Source of the DNA: Nocardioides oceani
GTDB lineage: Bacteria > Actinomycetota > Actinomycetes > Propionibacteriales > Nocardioidaceae
Reading direction: 5' to 3'
NCBI RefSeq assembly: GCF_030412965.1
Contig: NZ_JAUHJQ010000002.1
Location: forward strand, 739,979 to 803,978
DNA length: 64,000 nt
Positions 44,620-53,304 of this stretch are shown here, one piece after another. Both the position numbers and the translations under genes were made by a program. Numbering within the stretch: position 1 is the stretch's first letter; each line of letters starts with the position of its first letter. The notes below the pieces were generated by a model that saw only the letters and a program-made list of their open reading frames with translations, did no database searches and had not been told where the DNA came from.

Positions 44620-45471
44620 GTGCCCCAGGAGCTCGCCGAGAAGCGGATGCGGCTGCGCTACGCCGGGACCTGCCGGGTGTGCGACGCCGCGCTCGCCGCC
44701 CGCACCGAGGCCGTGTACGAACGCTCGACCAGGACCGTCCGGTGCCTGACCTGCTCGCCGCCCGTGCCGGTTGACGTCGCGTCTGCGGGCGCAGGACCTC
44801 CTGCAGCTCTGGAACCCGACCCGGTCGACTCCGGTGTGGCCGGCGCCTCCGCCCGGCGGGAGTACGAGCGGCGCCAGGCGAAGCGTGAGGCGCGCATCCG
44901 CGCGAAGCACCCCAAGCTCGGCGGGTTGATCCTCGCCCTCAGCGACGACCCGCAGTCGACGACCGCGTGGAGCACCGGCGCCCTCGGCGAGGAGCGGCTC
45001 GGCACCCGGCTCGACGAGCTGGCGACCGACACCCTCCGCATGCTCCACGACCGGCGGATCCCCGGCACCCGCGCGAACATCGACCACCTCGCCGTCACCC
45101 CGACCGGCGTCTACGTCATCGACGCCAAGCGGTACGTCGGCAAGCGGCCGACCCTCCGCGTGGAGGGCGGCGTCCTCCGCCCACGGGTCGAGAAGCTCGT
45201 GGTCGGCACCCGCGACCAGACCAAGCTGGTCGACGGTGTGCTCAAGCAGGTGGAGCTCGTCCGGTCGATCGTCGCCGAGGACGTCCCCGTGCTCGGCGTC
45301 CTGTGCTTCGTCGAGTCCGACTGGCCTCTCATCGGCGGCGCGTTCACAACTCGCGGGGTCGACGTCCTCTGGCCGAAGAAGCTCTACCCGCGGCTCACCT
45401 CCAGCGGCCCGCACGCCGCGCATGTCGTCGACCTGCACGCGCGTCTCGCCTGCGCTCTGCCTTCGGCCTGA
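44620..45471 (+). CDS. NERD (nuclease-related) domain protein with N-terminal zinc ribbon
   Basis: 283-aa soluble protein. Two CxxC pairs near the N terminus (CRVCDAAL and CLTCSPP) form a likely zinc ribbon, followed by a charged linker. The NERD domain at about residues 115-240 has GALGEERLGTRLDEL, NIDHLAVTPTGVYVIDAKRY and the closing strand LGVLCFVESDW. NERD domains share the restriction-endonuclease-like core and are thought to act on DNA or RNA; the role here is unknown. The GTG start is preceded only by a -10 hexamer. Confidence 0.88.
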   Translation: MPQELAEKRMRLRYAGTCRVCDAALAARTEAVYERSTRTVRCLTCSPPVPVDVASAGAGPPAALEPDPVDSGVAGASARREYERRQAKREARIRAKHPKLGGLILALSDDPQSTTAWSTGALGEERLGTRLDELATDTLRMLHDRRIPGTRANIDHLAVTPTGVYVIDAKRYVGKRPTLRVEGGVLRPRVEKLVVGTRDQTKLVDGVLKQVELVRSIVAEDVPVLGVLCFVESDWPLIGGAFTTRGVDVLWPKKLYPRLTSSGPHAAHVVDLHARLACALPSA

Positions 45472-45600
45472 CGGCGCCACCGCAGGGGTTGTCCGGGATC
45501 TTCGGCGTCCCAGCAGGAGCGAACGGGCTCGCCAGGGCCCGTGCCTCCGATGGATCGGCGTGCTCAGCGGCTCAGGACCATCGTGGGCGCGACCCTCACC

Positions 45601-45606
45601 TAGGGT
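45601..45606 (+). promoter_or_regulatory. -10 element of a secreted-protein gene, probably leaderless
   Basis: TAGGGT ends 6 nt before the ATG at 45613. Confidence 0.45.
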
Positions 45607-45612
45607 CGGCGG

Positions 45613-46929
45613 ATGGACGCAAGGACGAACGGACGGCTCCTCGGTCTGGTGACGGCGCTGACGATGTCGTCGGCACTCGCGGTGGCCGCGCCGGCGGAGG
45701 CGAAGCCGACCTGGACGAAACCGCAGCAGGTGGCGCCGCGCGACGTGCCGGTCGGCTTCCCGGGGGATGTGGCGGTCGGTGAGCGCGGCCGCTCGTTGCT
45801 GGTGTTCAGCTGTGACCGAGGCACGAGCGAGCGTCCCCGATGGTTCAGGTGCGCCCGGTGGCGCGACCGCGACGGGACGCTGCGTCCGATCGTGACGCTC
45901 GAGCAGTCGCCCGACAGGTACGAGGACGCGGTCCTCGAGGCGGTCGTCAGCCGCCGCGGCGTGGGCACTGTCGTCTGGCCGAGCGCGCGCGGGCTCGAGC
46001 TGCGCCGAGTGAGTCCGACCGGACGCGTCGGCGGCGGCCGGTTGCTCACCACCGAACGCCCGACGGACGTGTCCCTCGTGGCCGGCGCCGACGGGACCGT
46101 CGCGGTCGGCTGGCACTCGACGACCACGGGCGCCCAGCTGCGGGTCATCGCCGCCGGTGGCGGCCTGGGGCCGGCGCGGACCCTTCCCGGCACCCATGTG
46201 CGGGCCATCAGCCCGAGCTCCGCAGGCGGGTACGCCGTGCTCACCACGACTGGGTCGCCGGCTCCTGACCAGAGCGGCGGGGAGGAGACCGTCCACTCGA
46301 GACTCACCGTCTCGAAGGTCGACGGCCGCGGTTCGGTGCGGTCCTCAGCGCTCGTGGCCGACAGAGCGGCGAAGGGCGACGTCGCCATGCTCCCCGGAGG
46401 CACCACCGTCGTCGTGTGGTGGAAGCAGGTCGCCGACCGGTCGGTCCTGACCGAGCGCCGGTACGCCGGATCCGTCGACGGCGCCTCCGCCACGCGCGCG
46501 CTGCTCGCGCCTCGACGGCGAGGCTCCTCAGCCGACCTCGTCGTGGCACCGGGCGGGCGGGTCTACCTGGGCTGGCAGGCCGCTGACGGCACGTACGTCG
46601 GCCTCCTCCCTCGGAGACCCGGTGGCGAGCTGCGGTGGGCGAACGTCCCGGGGTACCGCACGGACCTGGAGGGGATGCTGCACGCCGGCCGAGGCCAGGT
46701 CGTGCTCGTCTCGCAGACCCGGTCCGAGGCCGGGAAGTGGCTCGGCTTCAGGACCTGGGACGGCACCGGCCCGGCGTCCAGCGAGAGGCGGGTGCTCGAC
46801 GACTACGCCGACTACTCGCCCGACGGCACCCTGACCCGCTACGCCGTCGCCAGTGCCGGTGGCTACCTCGCGGCGCTCAACATCAGCGATCACGCGGTGG
46901 GCAGGGGCGAGGTCGTCTATCGGGACTGA
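45613..46929 (+). CDS. secreted protein, probable beta-propeller, 438 aa
   Basis: A Sec signal peptide (RLLGLVTALTMSSALAVAAP, cleavage after AEA) leads to about 405 residues made of repeating strand-rich units with motifs such as PGDVAVGERGRSLLVFSC, SLVAGADGTVAVGWHS and DLVVAPGGRVYLGWQ. These look like blades of a six- or seven-bladed propeller. No catalytic residues are recognised. A single disulphide may join the two cysteines near residue 70-80. It is the last normal-GC gene before the low-GC patch. Confidence 0.78.
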   Translation: MDARTNGRLLGLVTALTMSSALAVAAPAEAKPTWTKPQQVAPRDVPVGFPGDVAVGERGRSLLVFSCDRGTSERPRWFRCARWRDRDGTLRPIVTLEQSPDRYEDAVLEAVVSRRGVGTVVWPSARGLELRRVSPTGRVGGGRLLTTERPTDVSLVAGADGTVAVGWHSTTTGAQLRVIAAGGGLGPARTLPGTHVRAISPSSAGGYAVLTTTGSPAPDQSGGEETVHSRLTVSKVDGRGSVRSSALVADRAAKGDVAMLPGGTTVVVWWKQVADRSVLTERRYAGSVDGASATRALLAPRRRGSSADLVVAPGGRVYLGWQAADGTYVGLLPRRPGGELRWANVPGYRTDLEGMLHAGRGQVVLVSQTRSEAGKWLGFRTWDGTGPASSERRVLDDYADYSPDGTLTRYAVASAGGYLAALNISDHAVGRGEVVYRD

Positions 46930-47251
46930 GTCCTGCGGCGTCACCTACCGGACCCGGCGCTGGCTCGGGGGCGCCTCACGAACCGGACACCGCGTCGCGC
47001 GGGCGTGCCGCGGACATGGGGGCGGGAGCGCAGTCGTCTTCCCTCGACCGCATGTGTCTCGCGGAGAGCTGCGACTCGTCCCCGCGCATCGCCTCGGCTG
47101 GGGGACTCCCTCGTTCCGTCGCCAAGCACGCCAATATCCGTTGGCGCGCGTCGCAAGGTCGTCGTAGAGGGCTCAAGACTCGCAACCCCTCGCCCGCTTG
47201 CAACGCACGTGCGCGACGAGGCTTTGGTAGCGACTGCGACATGCTTGCCTC
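46930..47251. other. intergenic region at the left edge of the low-GC patch
   Basis: No gene or RNA is supported in these 322 bases. Base composition shifts here: AT-richer words such as caatatccgttgg appear, unlike the flanking chromosome. No integrase, tRNA or att-like direct repeat was found. Confidence 0.45.
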
Positions 47252-48686
47252 ATGACGTTCGAGGTGGAGACGCCCGGGGACCGATGGACTCGGGCGGCCA
47301 ACTTTCTTGGTGAGCCGGCGTTGGCCTTCGTGCTCGACCTTCAGCCGGGCGAACAGCCAGCAGACGACGATCTACGGCGATGGGAAGCGACCGAGCAGTT
47401 CGGCCAACTCTTGGTCGACGACAGCTCGATGCAACCGGAGCAGCGACTCTCCCTGAAGTCACGTCTGCTGACGCAGGTAGCGTCTGGAACTGGTCTAACA
47501 TCGGTGGAGGCGATCCGCCGTCACGTCGGCGGCCGGCTGCCAGCGCGGACAGATGATGACCTTGTGGACGCGTTCGTGCGCCTTGCGTTCAACGGCCTGG
47601 CTATCGAGCATCTCGATGGTGCCGCACAGGACCGGTTCTCGCTATCAGCGTCATTCCAAGACCCCGCGCTTCACGGTCCGGCTGCGGAGGCCTTCTTGCG
47701 CGACCCAGACCTGACCACCCTCTTCCCCCAACAAGACGGAGAGGTTGATGCGCGCGGACAGCAAGTCGCCCTTGGAATTCTGACCTGGCTTCCTGCTGAC
47801 GGCGGGACGACCGACTTGCGCATCGTGGTGGGGGTAGTAGTGGCACAGACGCTAGCCAGGATGCGATTCGAGGGCAGACTGGAGGAGGATGCGCTCGTCG
47901 AGTACGTGCGTCGGACACTCGACGAGCTCAGGCGAGCAGCGCGCGGCGAAGAGGTTCCCGTGCTGATTTTGTCGGGCTTGGTGGGCGTAGAAGTCGATGC
48001 GCCGATCGATCGAGGCACTTGGGGTCTTGTGCCGGCCTCGGGACTCGCGATCGCATCGTGGCCATCTGCAGAGCATCGCACTCCCAAGAGTGTGCTTTGG
48101 ATCAAGTCGACCCAGCGATTGGTTGGTCGTATCCGGAACGACGCACCTGACCAAGAAATCAACGCGGCGTTTGAGCGACTTCAAGAACTCGCTAGTGCAC
48201 ACACCGCCGCACTCCGCAGGGATGTCATGCGCCTGCAGTTCTGCATTGCCGCCTGGGCCGCCGAGCGCGACCAAACCGTCGATGTGACCGCTACCTGGCA
48301 CTGGTCTCTCTTCCCGATGATCGGCGCTCAGACTCCGTACGTCACCACACAACAGGGCGGCCGCCCGGACGCCCAGCTCACCAAGACAGACCTCGACGAG
48401 ATCGCTACCACCATGGATGAGATAGGCGACGTCACAAAGCGCCTCGACATCGCCCTAACGCGCATAGTCCGTGTGTCCTCGGAGCGACGCGATCCCGGAG
48501 ACGCGCTCATTGATGCGGTGATGGCATGGGAAAACATGCTCGGCTCCCGAACGGAGACGACCTTCAAGGTATGTGCCGGGCTCGCATGGCTACTAGAGCC
48601 AGACGACAAGGCGCGCCGGACGGCGACCTTCGGTCGAGCCAAGAAGTTGTATGCGGCTCGGAGCGACATTGTTCATGGCGCGGCGA

Positions 48687-48689
48687 ACT
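48687..48689. repeat. target-site duplication ACT, left copy
   Basis: ACT directly before the left inverted repeat; the same triplet follows the right inverted repeat at 50051-50053. Three bp is usual for IS3-family elements. Confidence 0.85.
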
Positions 48690-48715
48690 TGAAGCGCCCC
48701 AGGTTTGATGCCGCT
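48690..48715 (+). repeat. left terminal inverted repeat of the IS
   Basis: Matches the right end (50025-50050) at 22 of the first 26 positions, with 16 contiguous at the tip. Confidence 0.9.
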
Positions 48716-48743
48716 CCTGTTTGAGTCCAGGAGGATGAGCAGC

Positions 48744-49055
48744 ATGCCGAAGAAGATCGATCCGCAGGTCAAGGAGCGGTGCGTGCGGCAGGTGCTGGAG
48801 CACTTGCCGGAGTACTCGTCGTTGACCGCGGCCGCCGAAGTCGTCGCTCGTCGCGAGGGCCTGGGCAAGGAGACCGTGCGGCGCTGGGTGATCCAGGCTC
48901 AGGTCGATGGCGGTCAGCGCCAGGGCGCAACGAGCGATGAGCTGGCTGAGATCCGAGAGTTGAAGGCGAAGGTCCGTCGGCTCGAGGAGGACAACGAGAT
49001 CCTGCGCAGGGCATCGATTTTCTTCGCCGGGGAGCTCGACCCCCGCAACCGCTGA
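48744..49055 (+). CDS. IS3-family transposase OrfA
   Basis: 103-aa DNA-binding subunit. It starts MPKKIDPQVKERCVRQVLEH, has the helix-turn-helix LGKETVRRWVIQAQ, and ends with a leucine-zipper-like coil LKAKVRRLEEDNEILRRASI, the standard OrfA layout. The ATG at 48744 is chosen because AGGAGG ends 9 nt upstream; the ATG at 48735 is too close. The last codons overlap orfB, which is reached by -1 frameshifting at ATTTTC (49017-49022). Confidence 0.93.
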   Translation: MPKKIDPQVKERCVRQVLEHLPEYSSLTAAAEVVARREGLGKETVRRWVIQAQVDGGQRQGATSDELAEIRELKAKVRRLEEDNEILRRASIFFAGELDPRNR

Positions 49056-50023
49056 TCGTCGCGTTCATCGACGAGCTGCGGGCCGAGGGCCATGCGGTCG
49101 AGTCGATCTGCCGCGTCCTGCGTGAGCAGGGCTGTCAGGTCGCCGCACGGACCTACCGCGACTGGACGCGCGCCAACCGCCCGGTCGCCTCCCGCACGAT
49201 CAGCGACGCCGTCGTCATCGACCAGGTCCGGGATCTGGCGTGGCGCACCGATCACGAGGGCGTGCGGCGGTTGACGCCCGAGGGTCTCTACGGGCGGCGA
49301 AAGATGGCCGCGCTGGTGCGGCGTACGAGCCCTGGAGCATCACCCGGAGCGGTCGACCGGGCGATGCGATCGCTTGACCTGCGAGGGATCCGACGCTCAA
49401 AGGGGGTACGGACCACGATTCCGGGCAAGGACGGCCGTCGTGCCGGTGATCTGCTCGATCGTGACTTCACCGCTCCGGCGCCGAACCGCACTTGGGTCAT
49501 GGACTTCACCTATGTCCGCACCTGGGCGGGGTTTGTCTATGTCGCGTTCATCCTCGACGTCTTCGCGCAACGGATCGTGGCGTGGAACGTCGCGTCGACG
49601 AAGGCCGTAGAGCTCGTGGACGTGCCGCTGAGGATGGCGCTGTGGCAGCGCGATCGCGAGGGTCGCCCGGTCGTGCCCGGCGAGCTGATCGGCCACGCGG
49701 ACGCCGGGTCGCAGTACACCTCCATCGCGTTCACAGATCATCTCGTCGATGCCGGCATCCGCCCCTCGATCGGCACTGTTGCCGACGCCTACGACAACGC
49801 CCTGATGGAGTGCGTGATCGGCCTCTACAAGACCGAGTGCGTGCGCACCACGGTCTTCCACGCCGGCCCGCTGCGGACCATCGGTGACGTCGAGTTCGCC
49901 ACCGCCGGCTGGGTCGACTGGTACAACAACCGGCGCCTGCACGGCACCCTTGGGATGATGACCCCAGTGGAGTTCGAGCGAGCCCACTACGCGACTCTCA
50001 ACCGAGAGCCGCACCCCGTATAG
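49022..50023 (+). CDS. IS3-family transposase OrfB (DDE catalytic domain), made by -1 frameshift
   Basis: Catalytic part of the transposase, frame -1 relative to orfA. The region after the frameshift reads PLIVAFIDELRAEGHAVESI, then an HTH_21-type segment and the rve/integrase core. The DDE triad is visible: Asp in WVMDFTYV, Asp in HADAGSQYTS, and Glu in NALMECVIG with 35 residues between the last two (DD35E). The end WYNNRRLHGTLGMMTPVEFE is typical. There is no credible start codon before the internal GTG at 49262, so expression as an OrfAB fusion is expected. Confidence 0.92.
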   Translation, partial: LRRGARPPQPLIVAFIDELRAEGHAVESICRVLREQGCQVAARTYRDWTRANRPVASRTISDAVVIDQVRDLAWRTDHEGVRRLTPEGLYGRRKMAALVRRTSPGASPGAVDRAMRSLDLRGIRRSKGVRTTIPGKDGRRAGDLLDRDFTAPAPNRTWVMDFTYVRTWAGFVYVAFILDVFAQRIVAWNVASTKAVELVDVPLRMALWQRDREGRPVVPGELIGHADAGSQYTSIAFTDHLVDAGIRPSIGTVADAYDNALMECVIGLYKTECVRTTVFHAGPLRTIGDVEFATAGWVDWYNNRRLHGTLGMMTPVEFERAHYATLNREPHPV

Positions 50024-50024
50024 A

Positions 50025-50050
50025 AGCGGCGGAGAACCTGGGGCGCTTCA
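50025..50050 (-). repeat. right terminal inverted repeat of the IS
   Basis: Inverted copy of the left end; ends in ..GGGGCGCTTCA, followed by the ACT duplication at 50051-50053. Confidence 0.9.
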
Positions 50051-50372
50051 ACTCGATCCCAGAGCTGTTCGAGCTGAGCCGCGAGGCGCTAGTCATGGCG
50101 ATCGGCGCGTATCGGCGCATCCACGCCGTACCGGAACTGAAGGAGATCAAGGCGAGCACTCGCTCAGAAAAACTGCTTCTGCAAATCTGACTGGCTAGCG
50201 AAGTCTCCTTCGAAGTAGCAGAGATGGTCTTCGCTGACGTGGGCCCCATCGCCATCGTTGATCCGTGCGACGACGACCAAGGACTAGCCCATCCCACCGC
50301 GGATGCGCACGACATGAATGCCCGCACTGTCGAACGCGCGTGAGCCGAGCGCGACGCCTGCTCCGCGACGGC

Positions 50373-50879
50373 CTACAGGTCGAGGCGCAGGTGGAGACCG
50401 GGGCCCTGGTCCGGACGATCGACGGGAGCGGTGAGGCCACCGAGCGCGCCGACGAGGACGGCGATGGCGACCAGGCCGCCGAGGCCGGAGGGGGCGGCGT
50501 CCCGGTCGGCGCGGAGCGCGGCGAAGCAGTCGCTGCGGACGTACGAGACGAACGCGGCGAGGGCGACGGCGGCGGTGGCGGTGCCGACGAGCTCGAGCAG
50601 GGACGGGCCGGCGACGAGCTCGATGACGCTGGTGACGGCGACCAGCAGCAGGATGATGCCGGCCAGGCAGGTGCGGACCATCCGGGCGCGGACGACGCCG
50701 GCCGAGACGAAGGCGACGACCAGCGCCGAGAGCGGGACCGAGACGAGCGCGGCCTCCTCGTCGGCGACGCCGCGGTCGACCAGGGTCACCAGCTGCATCG
50801 CCACCGAGGCCCACGCTAGCGCCCACGCCGAGGCCGGCACGGCGTACGTCTGCTCCCGCGGTGCCGCGTCGACCGTCAT
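50373..50879 (-). CDS. integral membrane protein, 168 aa
   Basis: Four hydrophobic segments (AWALAWASVAMQLVTLV, ALVVAFVSAGVVRA, LAGIILLLVAVTSVIELVAG, GGLVAIAVLVGALGGL) in a small polytopic protein that resembles DUF2975- or DUF2127-like membrane proteins, but no family is assigned. The ATG at 50879 is 28 bp after the acyl-CoA ligase stop on the same strand, so it is the distal gene of a MarR-ligase-membrane protein group. The low-GC patch ends just downstream of it. Confidence 0.75.
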   Translation of the reverse strand: MTVDAAPREQTYAVPASAWALAWASVAMQLVTLVDRGVADEEAALVSVPLSALVVAFVSAGVVRARMVRTCLAGIILLLVAVTSVIELVAGPSLLELVGTATAAVALAAFVSYVRSDCFAALRADRDAAPSGLGGLVAIAVLVGALGGLTAPVDRPDQGPGLHLRLDL

Positions 50880-50907
50880 GCGGGGGAGTGTGCCAGCCGG
50901 AGGGGGC

Positions 50908-52584
50908 TCAGCCGAGGAGGGTGAGCCGGTCGTGCTCGGCGTACTCCGCCTCGAGGGCAGCGGCGCGCGCGGCGGTCAGCGGGCGGTACGAGCCGTCGAC
51001 CCGCTCCAGGACCGGGTCGCCGCCGCGCCACAGCTGGCGGCGCAGGGTCGGCTTGTCGACCTTGCGGGTGGCGGTGACCGGGAGGTCGTCGGTGAGGCGG
51101 ACCAGGCGGGGCGCCCACTTCGTGCCGAGGTCGGCCTGGGAGTCCAGGAAGCCCGAGAGGTCCCGGGGGTCGACGGCGGCGGGGTCCTCGACCTGCAGCG
51201 TCGCCATCACCAGGTCGCCGGTGCGGGGGTCGGGGACGGGGTAGACCGCGGCGACCGCGACACCGGGGAAGCGAGAGAGGATCCGCTCGACCGGGGCGGC
51301 CGCGAAGTTCTCCGAGTCCACCCGCAGCCAGTCGGCGGTGCGGCCGGCGAAGTAGAAGTAGCCGTCCTCGTCGCGGTAGCCGAGGTCACCGGTCCAGAAG
51401 TCGCCGTCGCGCAGCTTCTCGGCGCTGGCCTCCGGGTTGTTGTAGTAGCCCTCGAACCGGGCCGCCGCGCCGCGGGAGACGATCTCGCCGGTCGCCTCCG
51501 CGGCGTTGAGCAGCTCGCCGTCGGGGGAGAAGCGGGCGGGCGGGCAGACCTGGCCGTCGTCGCCGACGACGTCGATGGTGAAGCCGACCTGCGGGACGCC
51601 GAGCGCGGACTCCGGGGTCTCGGGGGTGCGGACGATGTAGCACGTGCCCTCCGAGGAGCCGTAGGACTCCGAGACGGCCACGCCGTAGCGGCGCAGGAAC
51701 TCCGCGCGGTCGCGCCCGGACGCCTCGGTGCCGAAGCCGAACCGCAGCTTCGTCCGCCCCTCGGCGGGGTGCTCGGGCTGGGCGAGGACGTAGGCCAGCG
51801 AGCGGCCCACGTAGTTGAAGAACGTGGCGCCGGTGTCAAGCACGTCGGGCAGGAAGCCCGAGGCGGAGAACTTCCGGCGCAGCGCGAAGGCCGCGCCGTG
51901 GTTGATGCACGGGCCCCACGCGGCCATGAGCGCGTTGCCGTGGAAGAGCGGCATGGCGTTGTAGGCCACGTCGTCGCGGCCGACGGGGATCGGCGTGAGC
52001 TGGCAGACCGTCGCCCAGCGGCCGGTGGAGCAGATGACCGCCTTCGGCGCGCCGGTCGAGCCGGAGGTGAAGAGGAGCAGCAGCACGCTGCGCGGGTCGA
52101 GCCCCTCGGGCGTCGCGGCGACCGGGGCGCCTGCGTGGCGCGCCAGCGCGGCGGCGTACTCCTCGCCCTCGACGTCGAGGACGGTGCCGGCGCCGTGGTC
52201 GATCCCGTCGAGCAGGGCGCCGTGCGGCGCGGCGGTGAGGAGGACGGCGCAGTCGGTGCGGCGTACGTCGGCGGCCAGCTCGGCCCCGCGCCGGGTCGGG
52301 TTCACGCCGACGACGGTGGCGCCGGCGAGGGCGGCGCCGGCGACGAGGAAGAGGTACTCCGGGGTGTTCTCCAGCAGCACGCCGACGTGCCAGGGACCCT
52401 CGGCCGGACGCAGCTCCTGCAGCACCGCCGAGCGGACCGCGGCCTCGGCGAGCAGCTCGCGCCACGACCACCGGCGTCCCTCGAAGAGCAGCGCGGTCCC
52501 GTCGTCGTCGGCCCGGGCGAGGAACAGCTCGGCCATGGTGGCATGGGCGAGGACAGGCATTGTGGCAGCGGTCACACGCGCCAT
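50908..52584 (-). CDS. long-chain fatty acid-CoA ligase (FadD17-like)
   Basis: 558-aa ANL-superfamily enzyme making acyl-CoA from a fatty acid, ATP and CoA. Motifs: LLFTSGSTGAPKAVICSTGR (ATP loop), YGSSEGTCYI, TGDLGYRDEDGYFYFAGRT and PVTATRKVDKPTLRRQ (catalytic Lys). The sequence around AGRTADWLRVDSENFAAAPVE follows the mycobacterial FadD17 subgroup. The start is uncertain: ATG 52584 or ATG 52560, neither with a good ribosome site. It lies downstream of a MarR gene on the same strand, a plausible regulator. Confidence 0.88.
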   Translation of the reverse strand: MARVTAATMPVLAHATMAELFLARADDDGTALLFEGRRWSWRELLAEAAVRSAVLQELRPAEGPWHVGVLLENTPEYLFLVAGAALAGATVVGVNPTRRGAELAADVRRTDCAVLLTAAPHGALLDGIDHGAGTVLDVEGEEYAAALARHAGAPVAATPEGLDPRSVLLLLFTSGSTGAPKAVICSTGRWATVCQLTPIPVGRDDVAYNAMPLFHGNALMAAWGPCINHGAAFALRRKFSASGFLPDVLDTGATFFNYVGRSLAYVLAQPEHPAEGRTKLRFGFGTEASGRDRAEFLRRYGVAVSESYGSSEGTCYIVRTPETPESALGVPQVGFTIDVVGDDGQVCPPARFSPDGELLNAAEATGEIVSRGAAARFEGYYNNPEASAEKLRDGDFWTGDLGYRDEDGYFYFAGRTADWLRVDSENFAAAPVERILSRFPGVAVAAVYPVPDPRTGDLVMATLQVEDPAAVDPRDLSGFLDSQADLGTKWAPRLVRLTDDLPVTATRKVDKPTLRRQLWRGGDPVLERVDGSYRPLTAARAAALEAEYAEHDRLTLLG

Positions 52585-52673
52585 CCCAGCCGCTCGCGGG
52601 CGGTCCGCGCGAGGGCCGTCCCGCAGAGCGGGACTGGCGAGCAGGGACCGGCGAGCGGGGACCGGGCGTGCCC

Positions 52674-53149
52674 TCAGCCGACGGTGCCGGGCAGCGTGCC
52701 GAGGTCGCGGGTGAGCGCGGCGTACCGCTCGTGGCCCAGCGCGTCGGCGAGCCCCGACTCGACAGCGCGCTCCTCGGCGCGCAGCACCTCGGCCAGGTCG
52801 CGGCCGGTCGGGGAGAGGGCGGTGACCGCGCGGCGCTTGTCGGCGGGGTCGATCCGGCGGACGACGAGCGCATGCTCGACCAGCCGGTCGACGTGGCGGG
52901 TCAGGGTGGCCGCGGGGACGACGGCGGCCTCCGCGAGCGCCGCCATCGGCAGCCCCGGCCGCTCCAGCAGCACCGAGAGGATCCGCCAGTGCTCGAAGGC
53001 GAGACCGGCCTGCGCGAGGGACGGAGCCAGCCGGCGACGTACGGCGTGCTCGGCGCGGGCGAGCAGCAGGGACAGGCTCTCCCGGCCGCTGTCGGGGCCG
53101 GGGGCTCGGCGCGGTCGGGGGCAGGCGCCTGGCAGTCCACCTCGGTCAT
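52674..53149 (-). CDS. MarR family transcriptional regulator; frame shifted near the N terminus
   Basis: Winged-helix repressor. The frame ending at 52674 contains a full MarR fold: LSLLLARAEHAVRRRLAP, GLAFEHWRILSVLLERPGLP, AALAEAAVVPAATLTRHVDR and RIDPADKRRAVTALSPTGR (wing). The best start, ATG 53149 with GGGAGG upstream, is in a different frame (MTEVDCQAPAPDRAEPPAP). One extra base in the C/G homopolymers at 53094-53104 would join them into a 158-aa protein. Alternatively it starts at GTG 53204 or ATG 53183, but that adds an Arg/Pro/Gly-rich leader unlike MarR proteins. It probably controls the adjacent fatty acid-CoA ligase. Confidence 0.75.
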
Positions 53150-53304
53150 GCCCGCCTCCCCGTCGCAGTGGAGTCCGTCTCATCGGTGGCGATCGGGGTG
53201 GCACCGCGGTCGCGCACCCCTAGGGTAGGCGAGTACCGGGTGGTCACCGGAGCCCACTCGCGAGGCCGAGCTGATCCCGCGACCTGCGCCCACCGGAGGC
53301 TCCC

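Larger units (their letters stand above)
48690..50050 (+). mobile_element. IS3-family insertion sequence, 1361 bp
   Basis: Complete element bounded by imperfect inverted repeats beginning TGAAGCGCCCCAGGTT (48690-48715 and 50025-50050; 16 bp perfect, then GCCGCT shared), with TG..CA ends and a 3-bp ACT target duplication. It carries orfA and orfB in the 0 and -1 frames. All parts look intact, so the insertion is probably recent and the element may be active. Confidence 0.95.
47252..50190 (+). pseudogene. HEPN-domain protein gene disrupted by an IS3-family element
   Basis: The frame from the ATG at 47252 runs to codon 479 (Asn, 48686-48688) and then enters the insertion sequence, gaining 11 IS-encoded residues. 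After the element, 50054-50190 continues the frame as SIPELFELSREALVMAIGAY and so on to TGA. Deleting the element plus one ACT copy gives an intact 524-codon gene. Near the junction it has LYAARSDIVHG, the Rx4H motif of HEPN ribonucleases (Arg470, His475), in a context like Apea-type HEPN domains. The N-terminal 400 residues are not recognised. Lower GC and different codon use suggest transfer. A defence or toxin role is inferred. Confidence 0.82.

Noticed and set aside
46930..47251. Possible tRNA or small RNA gene as an integration site for the low-GC patch
   Set aside because: No cloverleaf, conserved T-arm or direct-repeat pair could be found.
48690..48724. C-terminal 11 residues after Asn479 of the interrupted HEPN gene as a real protein end
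   Set aside because: These codons belong to the left inverted repeat of the IS; the true C terminus continues after 50053.
49397..50014. Minus-strand frame inside the IS
   Set aside because: It is antisense to the DDE domain, which has clear catalytic residues and the IS3 layout.
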